NCBI GenBank assembly: GCA_017544285.1
Contig: JAFYEL010000061.1
Span: 28,579-92,578, forward strand
DNA: 64,000 nt
Direction of reading: 5' to 3'
DNA from: Lachnospiraceae bacterium
GTDB lineage: Bacteria; Bacillota; Clostridia; Lachnospirales; Lachnospiraceae
The position numbers were made by a program, and so were the translations under genes. How positions within the stretch are numbered: position 1 is the stretch's first letter; each line of letters begins with the position of its first letter. The notes under the pieces are model-generated. The model was not told the origin of the DNA. It did no database searches and saw only the letters and a program-made list of their open reading frames with translations. Below, in pieces: positions 53,924-63,686 of the stretch.

Positions 53924-54910
53924 ATGGTACTTGTATATTTTTTTGTATTGATAATCGGGTTTTACGGCCTGATAAAAGGATCTGATATTTTTGTTGACGG
54001 AAGCTGCGCCATTGCGCGGGTCCTTCGTGTGCCCGAGCTCATCATCGGCCTTACCATAGTGGCCATGGGGACCAGTGCTCCCGAGATGGCCGTATCCATT
54101 TCGGCGGCCATGAACGGGTCCAACGAGATCGCTGTCAGCAATGTCATCGGTTCAAACATCGCAAATCTTTTGCTCATACTGGGAGTTACCGCCCTTTTTC
54201 AGCCGGTTCCCGTTGAGCCCACGGCCCTGAAAAGGGATTTCCCCATAGTCATAATCACACCCATAGTGCTGCTTTTTGCCATGGGAGGCAATGCTTTGCT
54301 CACCGGCAAGGTTTTCTTCATGGATGTAAAGGCGAATGCGGGTACCGTCAGCAGAATTGAAGCTGCGGTTTTAGTCATAATTTTTATCGCCTATATCGTA
54401 TATCTTATAGTTGATGCAAAAAAGAGCAAGGATCTGAACAAAGATGAGGCGTCCGGAGAAGAGATAAAGATGGGCAAGTGCATACTCCTCATCGTACTCG
54501 GCCTTGTGATGATAGTGGTCGGCGGCCGTGCCGTCGTCTATTCCGCAAAAAATATCGCAAGGGCAGCGGGCATGACCGAAACCCTTATCGGCCTCACCAT
54601 TGTGGCCCTGGGCACATCCCTTCCCGAGCTGGTCACCTCGGTAGTGGCGGCAAAAAAGGGACAGGTTGATCTTGCCCTTGGAAATGTCCTTGGCTCAAAT
54701 GTGTGCAACACCCTGCTCGTGCTCGGTATGTCAGCCCTGATCCATCCCGTGACGGTGAATGTGGCATCATTCTTTGACCTTATGGTCTGCATAGCGGTCA
54801 GCATTCTGACCTGTATATTCGCAGCCACCCACCGCAGGATCGTGTTCAGTGAGGGCATGCTGATGCTGGGTATCTATGTGCTTTATATTGTCTACGCCCA
54901 GATGAGATAG
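53924..54910 (+). CDS. Na+/Ca2+ (or K+-dependent) exchanger, YrbG family
   Basis: 328 residues with about ten helices in two inverted halves. Both alpha repeats are visible: GLTIVAMGTSAPEMAVS with SNVIGSNIANLLLILG near 45-85, and GLTIVALGTSLPELVTS with GNVLGSNVCNTLLVLG near 225-265. Conserved Glu and Asn residues for ion binding are present. Exports Ca2+ in exchange for Na+ in the family; the exact ions here are inferred. GGAGG precedes the ATG. Confidence 0.92.
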   Translation: MVLVYFFVLIIGFYGLIKGSDIFVDGSCAIARVLRVPELIIGLTIVAMGTSAPEMAVSISAAMNGSNEIAVSNVIGSNIANLLLILGVTALFQPVPVEPTALKRDFPIVIITPIVLLFAMGGNALLTGKVFFMDVKANAGTVSRIEAAVLVIIFIAYIVYLIVDAKKSKDLNKDEASGEEIKMGKCILLIVLGLVMIVVGGRAVVYSAKNIARAAGMTETLIGLTIVALGTSLPELVTSVVAAKKGQVDLALGNVLGSNVCNTLLVLGMSALIHPVTVNVASFFDLMVCIAVSILTCIFAATHRRIVFSEGMLMLGIYVLYIVYAQMR

Positions 54911-54934
54911 TCTGCTGCCTGAGTGGAGGAAAAC

Positions 54935-56419
54935 ATGAACGAAGACATCACCATAGATTTAAAGGATCTCTGTTACCGGATACTTCTCCGGTGGCGTATT
55001 ATCCTTGTCTTTTGTATAGCAGGCGCCCTGCTTGGTAATTGTGTGGGCATATTTAAGGATTACAGGGCCTTAAATGCAGCCCGTTCGGTGGATCCCGCTG
55101 CCAAAACAGAGGCGGAAAAGCAGAATCTGGAGTCGCTCCGCGCTGCCATCAGCGAGAGGGAGGCCGGAGAGGTTGATGCGGCCGTTGCCACCTACAGGAC
55201 CCTCCGCACCAGGTTTGACGATCTTAGTTCCTATGTTGAGAATTCAATTCTCTACAATCTTGACAGCGGAAAGGTTCCCACCTATTCCATCCATTATCAG
55301 GTAAAGAGCGGCTACGAAGCCGTATATCCCACCATAGCTTCCCGGGACTATGCTCCGGATCTTGCCCACATAGTGGCAGCGTCCCTTGGCGATCCCGGCC
55401 TTGTTTCTGCTGTGGGTGCAAAGGCGGGGGTTGATCCTGCCTATGCCGGCGAGCTTGTGCGCGCTGCCCACGATGAAGAGGAGTCCGCAGCCTTTGACGT
55501 AATGGTCATGGGGTCAGACCGCGAGATGTGCGAGGCCCTCGCCCCCATTGTCAAGGAATATATCACCAATCTTATGAGCAATCTTTCTTCGGAGTATCAG
55601 GGCTATTCCCTGGTTGCGGTTTCCGAAGGCTTTTCCTTTGCGGCAAACGATGACCTTCGCGTGCTGGATCAGCAGGTCACCAACGATCTTGCCAATACCC
55701 GCTATTCCTGGGTAAACCTTACCACCTCAATGACCGACGGTCAGAAAAAGTATTATACCGCGGCCATTGATATGGCTGACGAAGTAAGCAGCGAAGAGGC
55801 TGCAGATGGTAATCCGGCTGTTCAGACGCAGCAGTCCCTTCCCACAATCTCGTATCTGCACAAAAAGCTTACCCTCATCGGTTTTGTGGGGGGCGGTTTT
55901 ATCATATGCCTGTTCATAGTAATGCTTTATATCCTCATCCCCGTAGTCAGGGTTAAGGAGAATATCACCGAGGGCTTTTCACAGCCCGTGCTCGGCACTG
56001 TTTGGGCGCTTGAATCCTCCAAGGCCTTCCTCGGTGGCATAGACAAGTGGCTCACCCGCATTTTTTACGGCAGGGAGAGCTCTTTTGAGGTTGAAAAGAG
56101 GGTTGAAATGCTGTGCGCATCCCTCAGGATAAGGCTTCAGAAAGAGGAGATCGGGGATCTTTACATCACCGGTGCCTCCGACAAAAATAAGGACCTGGTG
56201 AAGGCTATCTGCAAGGGAATGGGCAAGGATATCAAGGTGTCCTCCGGCGGCAGCGTGGTCTATGACGAAAAATCGCTTCAGCAGCTTTCAGCATCAAAGG
56301 CAGTGCTCTTTGTGGAGACAGCCGGCGATTCCAGGTTTGATGAGATCCAAAAGGAACTTGAGCTTGCTAAACAAAGCAAGGTTAATGTTATGGGATATGT
56401 ATTAGTGATCCGGGATTGA
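54935..56419 (+). CDS. Wzz-like polysaccharide co-polymerase / chain-length protein
   Basis: 494 residues. Helix near residues 20-38, a long extracellular coiled coil and mixed region (about 40-300), and helix near 315-338. The C-terminal cytoplasmic part (about 345-494) looks like the fold of a BY-kinase (SLRIRLQKEEIGDLYITGAS) but has no Walker A loop, so it is probably not a kinase. Such proteins set chain length or export of surface polysaccharides. The ATG at 54935 follows GGAGGA; a GTG at 54923 overlaps this site. Other polysaccharide genes are not in the window. Confidence 0.75.
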   Translation: MNEDITIDLKDLCYRILLRWRIILVFCIAGALLGNCVGIFKDYRALNAARSVDPAAKTEAEKQNLESLRAAISEREAGEVDAAVATYRTLRTRFDDLSSYVENSILYNLDSGKVPTYSIHYQVKSGYEAVYPTIASRDYAPDLAHIVAASLGDPGLVSAVGAKAGVDPAYAGELVRAAHDEEESAAFDVMVMGSDREMCEALAPIVKEYITNLMSNLSSEYQGYSLVAVSEGFSFAANDDLRVLDQQVTNDLANTRYSWVNLTTSMTDGQKKYYTAAIDMADEVSSEEAADGNPAVQTQQSLPTISYLHKKLTLIGFVGGGFIICLFIVMLYILIPVVRVKENITEGFSQPVLGTVWALESSKAFLGGIDKWLTRIFYGRESSFEVEKRVEMLCASLRIRLQKEEIGDLYITGASDKNKDLVKAICKGMGKDIKVSSGGSVVYDEKSLQQLSASKAVLFVETAGDSRFDEIQKELELAKQSKVNVMGYVLVIRD

Positions 56420-56455
56420 CCCGAGGTTAACTTATTTCTCAAGAGGAGGGAGATT

Positions 56456-59400
56456 ATGCAAAAGGGTAGGTTGAAAAGGTTGTTGGCAGGCCTCATGTCT
56501 TTCATGATGGTCATGACCGGCGTCCCCGAGACGGCTCTGGTTTACGCCGCAGAGGACGTTATCGTTGACGAGGCATCGGAGCAGGCGGAGCCCACCGAAC
56601 AGGCTGTGGCTTCCGAGAGCGACAGCGCCGGACAGGCGGTTGAAGCTTCTGCGCCCGAGAGCGCTCCCGACAGTGAAAAGGATAGTGCTCCCGCTGCCAC
56701 GGACAGTGCGGCAGATGAGGGTGAGGATTCTGCTATTGAAGAGAGCAGGGAGTCCGAGGAAATGCCCGTATCCGATACCGAGGAAGAAGCGGTAGTGGAT
56801 GAGGGTAATGACGGAGCCGGAGAGGCAGACGTTGACGGAGATGATATCGTCGCTGATTCGGTGTCTGATTTTGAGATCACGGATACAGGAGTGTTGACAG
56901 GCCTGAAAAAAGCCGGAGCAACGGTCATAGTGATACCGGCAAGTGTAACCTCCATAGCAAAAGAGGTTTTTAGGGCGGATAAGGCCGCAAATTCCGTGAT
57001 CAAATCTGTAAGTGCAGCAACGGGTTCCAAACTCAGGAGTATAAACGAGGCAGCCTTCTATAACTGCGGTGTGGTTACCACCATTGACCTTTCAAACTGC
57101 TCGGAGCTCACCACTATCGATAAGAATGCATTTTACGGCTGCGAGAAGCTCACAAGCCTTACACTTCCGGAGAACTTAAATCATATTCGCGGCGGTGCAT
57201 TTACAAACTGTAAGTCTCTGACCACCCTGACTCTTCCCGAGCAGTTGGTCGCCATAGGCGCATCGGCCTTCACTAGTGCAAAAGCACTTAAAACCGTAAC
57301 GGTTAAATGTATTTCGCTGCCCGATGGATCTGTCGGAAAGGGAGCCATAAGCGGTACGGAAGCCCTTACCACCGTAACCTTTACCGATGGCGTTAAGAAC
57401 ATTCCCGGTAACCTCTTTGCAAACGCAGGCTTCATCAAGACTACGCCTTATGGAGTCGTAAATATCCCCGCCAGTGCTGAGAGTATCGGTGAATCGGCCT
57501 TCGATACCGCAAAAAACCTTAAGACAGTCAATATTGCATCGGGAAGTAAGCTTGTCAGGATAGAAAAGAATGCGTTTAAAGGCTGCTTTAAAGAGACTGG
57601 TTGGGAAGCCTGTCTGGAAGATATAAACGGCATGCCTTCTTCCGGTATAACCTTCATCGGTGAGGGCGCTTTTTACGGCGATGCGATGCTGAATCAGTTC
57701 GATCTTTCCAGCGATCTTACCTCGATAGGAAAGAATGCCTTCAGGGGCTGCGTCCGGTTTACAAGCGCGGTCATCCCCGATGGTGTGACAAATTACACCC
57801 TTGGTGAGGGCGCCTTCTGCGCTACCGGTCTTACAACAGTGACCCTGCCCAAAGATCTTACATATCTTCCGGCAAATGTCTTTAACGGATGTTTATTTAA
57901 TGAAGGCCATTGGAACTGGAACAACGGAAAGATAACCGCACTTGACAGCGGATGCCTTGCGTCTAACATGTTTGTTAATCTTGTAATACCTGACTATATC
58001 ACCGAATGCGGCGAGGGTGTTTTTGCAGGTAATAAATTAATGACCTCCGTTACCATAGGCACGGGTATCACGAATATTAACAAGGAGATGTTCAAGGGGT
58101 GTACGTCACTCAAGTCCGTGACCATCCCCGCTCATATCGTTAATCCCACTCCCGAAAAGGCGGGAACCGTTACCTATGGTATTGCCACATCCGCCTTTGA
58201 AGGCTGCGGCCTTCAGACTCTGACCTTTGCTGAAAGAACAGCTCCTCTTAACATAGGTCCCAGTGCCTTCAAGGATAACAAAACTCTTGCAACGGTTAAT
58301 TTCACGGAGAATATTGAGCGTATAGGAAACAGTGCTTTTGAGGGCTGTCGCGATCTTATCACTTACACCCTTCCTAATAGCCTTGCCACCATAGGAGAAT
58401 GTGCCTTTAAGTCAAACGAGGCGGTGGAGGCAGTTACTCTCCCGGTAAATGTTACATCAATCGGCAAGGAAGCGTTTCATGGTGATGCCCGCCTGGCTAC
58501 GGTAACGGTTAACTGTGCGGGTCTTGAAACCTGCGGCCAGAATATATTTACCGGATGTACACTGGGAAAAATTGACCTTTCGGATAAGCTTACCGCCATT
58601 CCAGACAATATGTTTTACATGGCCGGCTACGTAACCAACGCTGAGATCAATATACCCGCTTCGGTCACCACTATAGGAAGCAAGGCCTTTGCCGGAACGA
58701 GTGCCTCTACCGTAAACCTTAAAACGGTAAAGTTTGACGACGGATGTAAGGTCAGAGAGATAGGAGAACAGGCCTTTGCCTACTGTACCAGTCTTACGGA
58801 TATAGATTTTTCCGACTCGCTGGAGGTTATAGGTAAGCAGGCCTTCCTTAGTGATACGGCCCTTACCTCCTTTGATGTGCCCGCCGGCGTGCTGACCATA
58901 AGGGCAGGGGCTTTTTCCGGATGTACTCATATCAGTCATCTGTTCCTGCCTTCAACCGTCAACCTGATCGAGGCAAATGCTTTTGACGAAATACCCAGTA
59001 CTGCCTTCAGAACCGGCATCGGCACCTATGCTTATAATTGGCTTACGGCAAACCACCAGTTCTATAATGATGCCACTATAACAGATGGTGTGAAGACCAT
59101 TACTTATCATCTCATATATGATAATCTTGCCTTCAATCATGCAAAGAACTCCGAATGCTATGAGCCAGAGCATGATGATATGACCCTCTATGATGCCAGC
59201 CTTCCGGGATACAACTGCCTGGGATGGTATGATACCGAATCACCCTCCGGCGGACACCGGATCACAAGCACCGATGGAAGAACCGGCGATATTGAGGTCT
59301 GGGCAAGATATGAAGAGAAGACACCGGATGAGACCCTCTTTACCTGGGACAAGAGAGATCCTACGATAATCACCGGCCTTAGCGATAAGGGAAAGGAATC

Positions 59401-62400
59401 TTCATGGATAATCATCCCTGCCAAGACCACGGCTATAGCATTCAAGGCCTTTAAGGATGACGTGAAACTTACAAGCGTCGCCTTTGCCGAGGGCTGTGCC
59501 ATCACCATTATCAATGAAAATGCTTTTGAAGGCTGCACCGGTCTGAGCGTGCTTGATATGAGAAGGTGTAATCACCTTAAGACCATTGGCAAGGAAGCCT
59601 TTAAGGGCACATCCCTGAGGAACGTATTGTTCAACGAGGCTCTGGAGCATATTGAGACCAAGGCCTTTATGAACTGTAACCTTCTTGGAGAGGTAACCTT
59701 TGAAAAGGGTATGCGATGGCTGGGCGCTTCTGCCTTTGAAGGCTGCGGAAACCTTTCACAGGTAATCATCAAGTCCAACAATATGGCCATGGAGTCCACC
59801 AGCTCAACCAGCACCTCCGGCTCCACCACTACCCTGACCAACTCCATAGCAGGCAGGGCCTTCTACAAGTGTAATCTTTCTTCCATAAAGACGGAGGGAC
59901 ACGCTGATCAGGGAGAGACTGCATACATAATCCCCGCCGGACTTTTCTACGGCGCGACCTTTGCAAGCGATACTCACCTTGTTCTGCCTAACACCATCAA
60001 GGACGTGGGATATGCTGCATTTGCCCAGGCCCAGAACCTTGCTGAGGTAAGCTTTGAGGGTAATACCAATGATGTTGATATCAAGGACTATGCATTCTAC
60101 AATGTATTCCACCTTGAGAATATCACTCTTCCTGCTAAGCTTAAGACCATCGGAGAGAGCGGACTTGCGGCAAATCCTCTGCTTACGAGTATTACCGTGC
60201 CCGCAACGGTGACCTCTATCGGAAAGAATGCTTTTGCAAGCAATGATCTGATAACTACTCTGACCATTCCTGCCAATGTTGATACATTGGGAGCAGGGGT
60301 TTGCTCCGAGTGCGGTAAGCTTCAGACTCTGAAGATCATTTCCACAAAGGTCAAGTCCATTCCGGATAAGACCTGTTATAAGTGCGTGACGCTTGAAAAC
60401 GTTGAATATGGAGAAGATATAGAGACAATAGGTGAGAGTGCCTTTGAAGGCTGTACATCGCTTCATGATTTCTACTTTGAAAACGGTCTTACCGCAATAG
60501 GCAAAAAGGCCTTTAAGGACTGCGAGATCCTTTCGGCAGCAGAACTGACTGACAAGATCACCCTGGTTGATGACTATGCATTTGCAGGCTGTGTCGGACT
60601 GGCAACACTTTCACTTCCGGCAGAATTGGTTACCATAGGCAGTCACGCTTTTGACGGTGACGCCAAGATAAAAGGATTTGCCATTCCCGATGTAAATGAT
60701 TCCGAAGATGATGCCAAAGTAAAAACCGCAACCCTTCCCGGCAAGCTTGAGACCATAGGCTCCTTTGCCTTCAACGGCTGTGAAAAGATAACCGGGCTCA
60801 TATTCCCGGCAGCCCTCACATCCATCGGCGAATCTGCATTTGTAGGATGTACGGGGCTGACGAAGGCTGATCTTGATAAGTGTACGGAACTTACGGAGAT
60901 AGGCAAGAACGCCTTCAAGGGATGTGCCGATATGGAGGGTGCAAACCTTGCAAATTCCGGTAAGCTCACAAAGATCGGGGCAAGCGCCTTTGAGGGATGC
61001 GAGAGTATCGATATCGTAACCATCCCCGTTTCCGTAACCGAGATCGGTGACAGTGCCTACAAGAACGCTTACGGCGTAAGGGATATCATCTTCAATGCAA
61101 AAACCCTCACAAAGGCCGGAACCGCAGGCAGTACCGGAGCTAAGAGATACAGCGCCGCAAAGCCTGTCTTTGATGGCTGCGTGGTACTCAGCACCTTTAC
61201 CATAGGAGATGAGGTTACCGCCATACCCGACGCTCTGCTCTACAAGGCAAACTTCAGCAAGCCTGTTGCAGTTAAGATCCCTGCGGGAGTAAAGTCTATA
61301 GGAGCGGCCGCTTTTGCGGGAACTCAGAACGGCGACAGCATTACCAATATTAAGATATCCTCTGTCACCTTCGAGTCGGATAATACTCTTTTGACCATAG
61401 GCGATGAGGCCTTCAGAAATTCTTTGATAAAAGGCTTTGATATGCCTAAGAGTGTCAACAAGTTAGGAAAGTATGCATTGGCTGATGCGGTTTCACTTGA
61501 GGATGCAACCCTTTCACCACTGCTTACCGAACTGCCTGAGGGAACCTTCCTCAATGACAGCTCGCTTCTGTCGGTGTTCTTTAAGGGCAGCAAGATGAAG
61601 ACCATAGGAGGCTTTGCTTTTACAAAGTGCATCCATCTTATTTCCTTCAACGTGCCTGCATCCGTAACAAAGATCGATGGCTCCGCCTTTGCATGGTGTT
61701 ATGACCTTAAGGTTCTGTACATACCACCTTCGGTTGTAACCTGGCCTTCCACCGACAATGATGATACGAATGTCTTTAACGGTGACATGCAGCTCACTGT
61801 GGTAACTCCCAAGTACTATCCTTCAACCTCCACAACGGAGACAAAGGCCTGGACCTACTGTACAACAGTGCTGGGTGAGGACAGGGTTACTTCAGAGAAT
61901 CTTTCCACCATAACCTACGTCCTGGGAGACAAGAACGCAAAGAACCCCGGAGCGCCTACCATATACTATGAGAAGGGTTCACCCGTATACTTCCCCGATC
62001 CCGAACTCAAGAACTTCAAGTTTGTGGGTTGGTATAAGGATGAAGCCAAGACTCAGAAGATAGAGAGTACCGAAGGCTGCACAGGCGATATCACGATCTA
62101 CGCCGACTGGACTCTCGACTGGGATTCCATTAAGTATACCGTAACCTTTGACAAGAACCTCAAGGCTGCTTCCGCCATTCCCAAGGAGAAGGCATCCGTC
62201 AGCGTGACCGGTTCGGATCCCGTGACCATGCTCACTGAAGAGGATGTAAAGGCAGAGGGCTATGAGCTTCTGGGCTGGAGTACCGTCAAGGAGCCCACAG
62301 AGGAGAATCCCGGGGTTATGTACAAGCCCGGAGATGTAAAGACCAGACTCGCTACAAAGAGCGGCGATAAGGTGGTACTCTACGGTCAGTGGAAGGGCAA

Positions 62401-63517
62401 GACCTACAATATCCAGTACGAGCTGCCCAAGGGAACCAGCAACAGCTCCGACAACCCTTCGACCTACAATGTTTCGGAGAAGGCTGTTCCACTCACGGAT
62501 CCCACTGTGCCCAGCAAGGCCAAGTTCGAGGGTTGGGCTGCAATGATCAACGGTGTATACAAGACAGGACTCAAGACCATCCCCGCAGGTTCTTCCGGAG
62601 ATCTTACCTTCTACGCTATAGTTAGCTACTCAAACAACAACTACACCGTCAAGCTCAATGCCAACGGCGGTAAGCTTGCAAAGGGTGTTGCCGGCAGCAT
62701 TTCCGCCCACACTAAGAACGGCTTCTATCTGCCTATGAAGGGCGCAGTAGAAAAGGAAGGATATACCTTCAAGGGCTGGGCAAAGACAGCAAAGGCTAAG
62801 AAGCCTCTCTACTCATACGAGGATGTGGCTTACAAGTATATCTCAAAGAATCTTTCTTCCAAGTCGGAGGATGAAGAGAAGGCAGGGGATGTAACCCTCT
62901 ATGCTGTATGGGGACCTCTTGAGTACAACACCACGGTTGAGATGTATAACCTCACCGTAAGCTCAGACGGATTCTACTACTTCGCCGAGGATCCCAAGGA
63001 TCCCACCATCGGCGGCGGATACTACACCGCAAAGCAGATGAAGTCCGTTAACAAGAAGAAGACCCACACCGCAGCCAAGAAGCTTAAGCTGGTTAAGCCC
63101 AAGAAGGTCGGTTACCGCTTCAAAGAATGGCTCATCACCGACGTTGAGGGTAAGGAGCTTGCAAGGAACAAGAGCTACGTACCCAAGGGAATAGCCGGAG
63201 ATGTTGTTGTGACACCTATCTGGATCGAGAATACCTACATCATTACCTACTACGGTAACAAGGGAACCGTAAACGGAAAGAAGAGCTACAAGGATCCTGT
63301 GGTCCATAACTTCAGAGATCTGGTAACCACTCTGGACGGAACCCAGGTTGAATCTAAAGAGGGTAAGACCCTGGCAGGCTGGAGCTTCAAGAAGAAGGAT
63401 ACCGTGCCTACGATCAAGGCAGGTCAGGGAGTTGAGAAGCTTCCCGCACTTGAGCCCAAGATCAAGCAGGCCTTCAAGAAGAAGGGCAAGCTTAAGCTCT
63501 ACGCTATCTGGAACTAA
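56456..63517 (+). CDS. Giant BspA-like leucine-rich repeat surface protein with InlB-type B-repeats
   Basis: 2353 residues. Signal peptide (about 1-32, ending VYAA), an acidic Ser/Glu/Ala linker (about 33-135), LRR_5 block A (about 140-860), one B-repeat-like domain (about 870-955: CLGWYDTESPSGGHRI), LRR_5 block B (about 960-1790), then six B-repeat-like (Flg_new/Listeria-Bacteroides) units to the end, each closing with a pattern like TIYADW, VLYGQW, TLYAVW or KLYAIW. Units repeat IGKNAFxGCxxLTxVxLP. It has no LPXTG, GW or C-terminal membrane helix, so secreted or held by unknown means. BspA proteins bind host or plant surfaces; the role here is inferred. A strong terminator follows. Confidence 0.9.
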   Translation: MQKGRLKRLLAGLMSFMMVMTGVPETALVYAAEDVIVDEASEQAEPTEQAVASESDSAGQAVEASAPESAPDSEKDSAPAATDSAADEGEDSAIEESRESEEMPVSDTEEEAVVDEGNDGAGEADVDGDDIVADSVSDFEITDTGVLTGLKKAGATVIVIPASVTSIAKEVFRADKAANSVIKSVSAATGSKLRSINEAAFYNCGVVTTIDLSNCSELTTIDKNAFYGCEKLTSLTLPENLNHIRGGAFTNCKSLTTLTLPEQLVAIGASAFTSAKALKTVTVKCISLPDGSVGKGAISGTEALTTVTFTDGVKNIPGNLFANAGFIKTTPYGVVNIPASAESIGESAFDTAKNLKTVNIASGSKLVRIEKNAFKGCFKETGWEACLEDINGMPSSGITFIGEGAFYGDAMLNQFDLSSDLTSIGKNAFRGCVRFTSAVIPDGVTNYTLGEGAFCATGLTTVTLPKDLTYLPANVFNGCLFNEGHWNWNNGKITALDSGCLASNMFVNLVIPDYITECGEGVFAGNKLMTSVTIGTGITNINKEMFKGCTSLKSVTIPAHIVNPTPEKAGTVTYGIATSAFEGCGLQTLTFAERTAPLNIGPSAFKDNKTLATVNFTENIERIGNSAFEGCRDLITYTLPNSLATIGECAFKSNEAVEAVTLPVNVTSIGKEAFHGDARLATVTVNCAGLETCGQNIFTGCTLGKIDLSDKLTAIPDNMFYMAGYVTNAEINIPASVTTIGSKAFAGTSASTVNLKTVKFDDGCKVREIGEQAFAYCTSLTDIDFSDSLEVIGKQAFLSDTALTSFDVPAGVLTIRAGAFSGCTHISHLFLPSTVNLIEANAFDEIPSTAFRTGIGTYAYNWLTANHQFYNDATITDGVKTITYHLIYDNLAFNHAKNSECYEPEHDDMTLYDASLPGYNCLGWYDTESPSGGHRITSTDGRTGDIEVWARYEEKTPDETLFTWDKRDPTIITGLSDKGKESSWIIIPAKTTAIAFKAFKDDVKLTSVAFAEGCAITIINENAFEGCTGLSVLDMRRCNHLKTIGKEAFKGTSLRNVLFNEALEHIETKAFMNCNLLGEVTFEKGMRWLGASAFEGCGNLSQVIIKSNNMAMESTSSTSTSGSTTTLTNSIAGRAFYKCNLSSIKTEGHADQGETAYIIPAGLFYGATFASDTHLVLPNTIKDVGYAAFAQAQNLAEVSFEGNTNDVDIKDYAFYNVFHLENITLPAKLKTIGESGLAANPLLTSITVPATVTSIGKNAFASNDLITTLTIPANVDTLGAGVCSECGKLQTLKIISTKVKSIPDKTCYKCVTLENVEYGEDIETIGESAFEGCTSLHDFYFENGLTAIGKKAFKDCEILSAAELTDKITLVDDYAFAGCVGLATLSLPAELVTIGSHAFDGDAKIKGFAIPDVNDSEDDAKVKTATLPGKLETIGSFAFNGCEKITGLIFPAALTSIGESAFVGCTGLTKADLDKCTELTEIGKNAFKGCADMEGANLANSGKLTKIGASAFEGCESIDIVTIPVSVTEIGDSAYKNAYGVRDIIFNAKTLTKAGTAGSTGAKRYSAAKPVFDGCVVLSTFTIGDEVTAIPDALLYKANFSKPVAVKIPAGVKSIGAAAFAGTQNGDSITNIKISSVTFESDNTLLTIGDEAFRNSLIKGFDMPKSVNKLGKYALADAVSLEDATLSPLLTELPEGTFLNDSSLLSVFFKGSKMKTIGGFAFTKCIHLISFNVPASVTKIDGSAFAWCYDLKVLYIPPSVVTWPSTDNDDTNVFNGDMQLTVVTPKYYPSTSTTETKAWTYCTTVLGEDRVTSENLSTITYVLGDKNAKNPGAPTIYYEKGSPVYFPDPELKNFKFVGWYKDEAKTQKIESTEGCTGDITIYADWTLDWDSIKYTVTFDKNLKAASAIPKEKASVSVTGSDPVTMLTEEDVKAEGYELLGWSTVKEPTEENPGVMYKPGDVKTRLATKSGDKVVLYGQWKGKTYNIQYELPKGTSNSSDNPSTYNVSEKAVPLTDPTVPSKAKFEGWAAMINGVYKTGLKTIPAGSSGDLTFYAIVSYSNNNYTVKLNANGGKLAKGVAGSISAHTKNGFYLPMKGAVEKEGYTFKGWAKTAKAKKPLYSYEDVAYKYISKNLSSKSEDEEKAGDVTLYAVWGPLEYNTTVEMYNLTVSSDGFYYFAEDPKDPTIGGGYYTAKQMKSVNKKKTHTAAKKLKLVKPKKVGYRFKEWLITDVEGKELARNKSYVPKGIAGDVVVTPIWIENTYIITYYGNKGTVNGKKSYKDPVVHNFRDLVTTLDGTQVESKEGKTLAGWSFKKKDTVPTIKAGQGVEKLPALEPKIKQAFKKKGKLKLYAIWN

Positions 63518-63530
63518 ACATTAATTAAAC

Positions 63531-63573
63531 AAAGCCGTCTGTCCGAATCTCTAGAGTTCGGGCAGGCGGCTTT
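63531..63573 (+). terminator. Intrinsic terminator after the LRR protein gene
   Basis: AAAGCCGTCTGTCCGAA (63531-63547) pairs with TTCGGGCAGGCGGCTTT (63557-63573) with a few mismatches and a 9-base loop. The A-rich start and T-rich end give bidirectional terminator character; it faces no opposing gene. Confidence 0.85.
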
Positions 63574-63686
63574 CTTGATGTGAAAAAGATGACTTTTGAT
63601 AAAGTTAAGGAAATAATCCCACCGTGGGAGTGGGAGAAAACACCTTTCATACGTGATATTATCCTGCGTAAGGGAGGTGTTTTATT

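Noticed and set aside
63400-63517. LPXTG or membrane anchor at the end of the LRR protein
   Set aside because: The protein ends in a B-repeat (KLYAIWN) with no sorting motif or hydrophobic tail.
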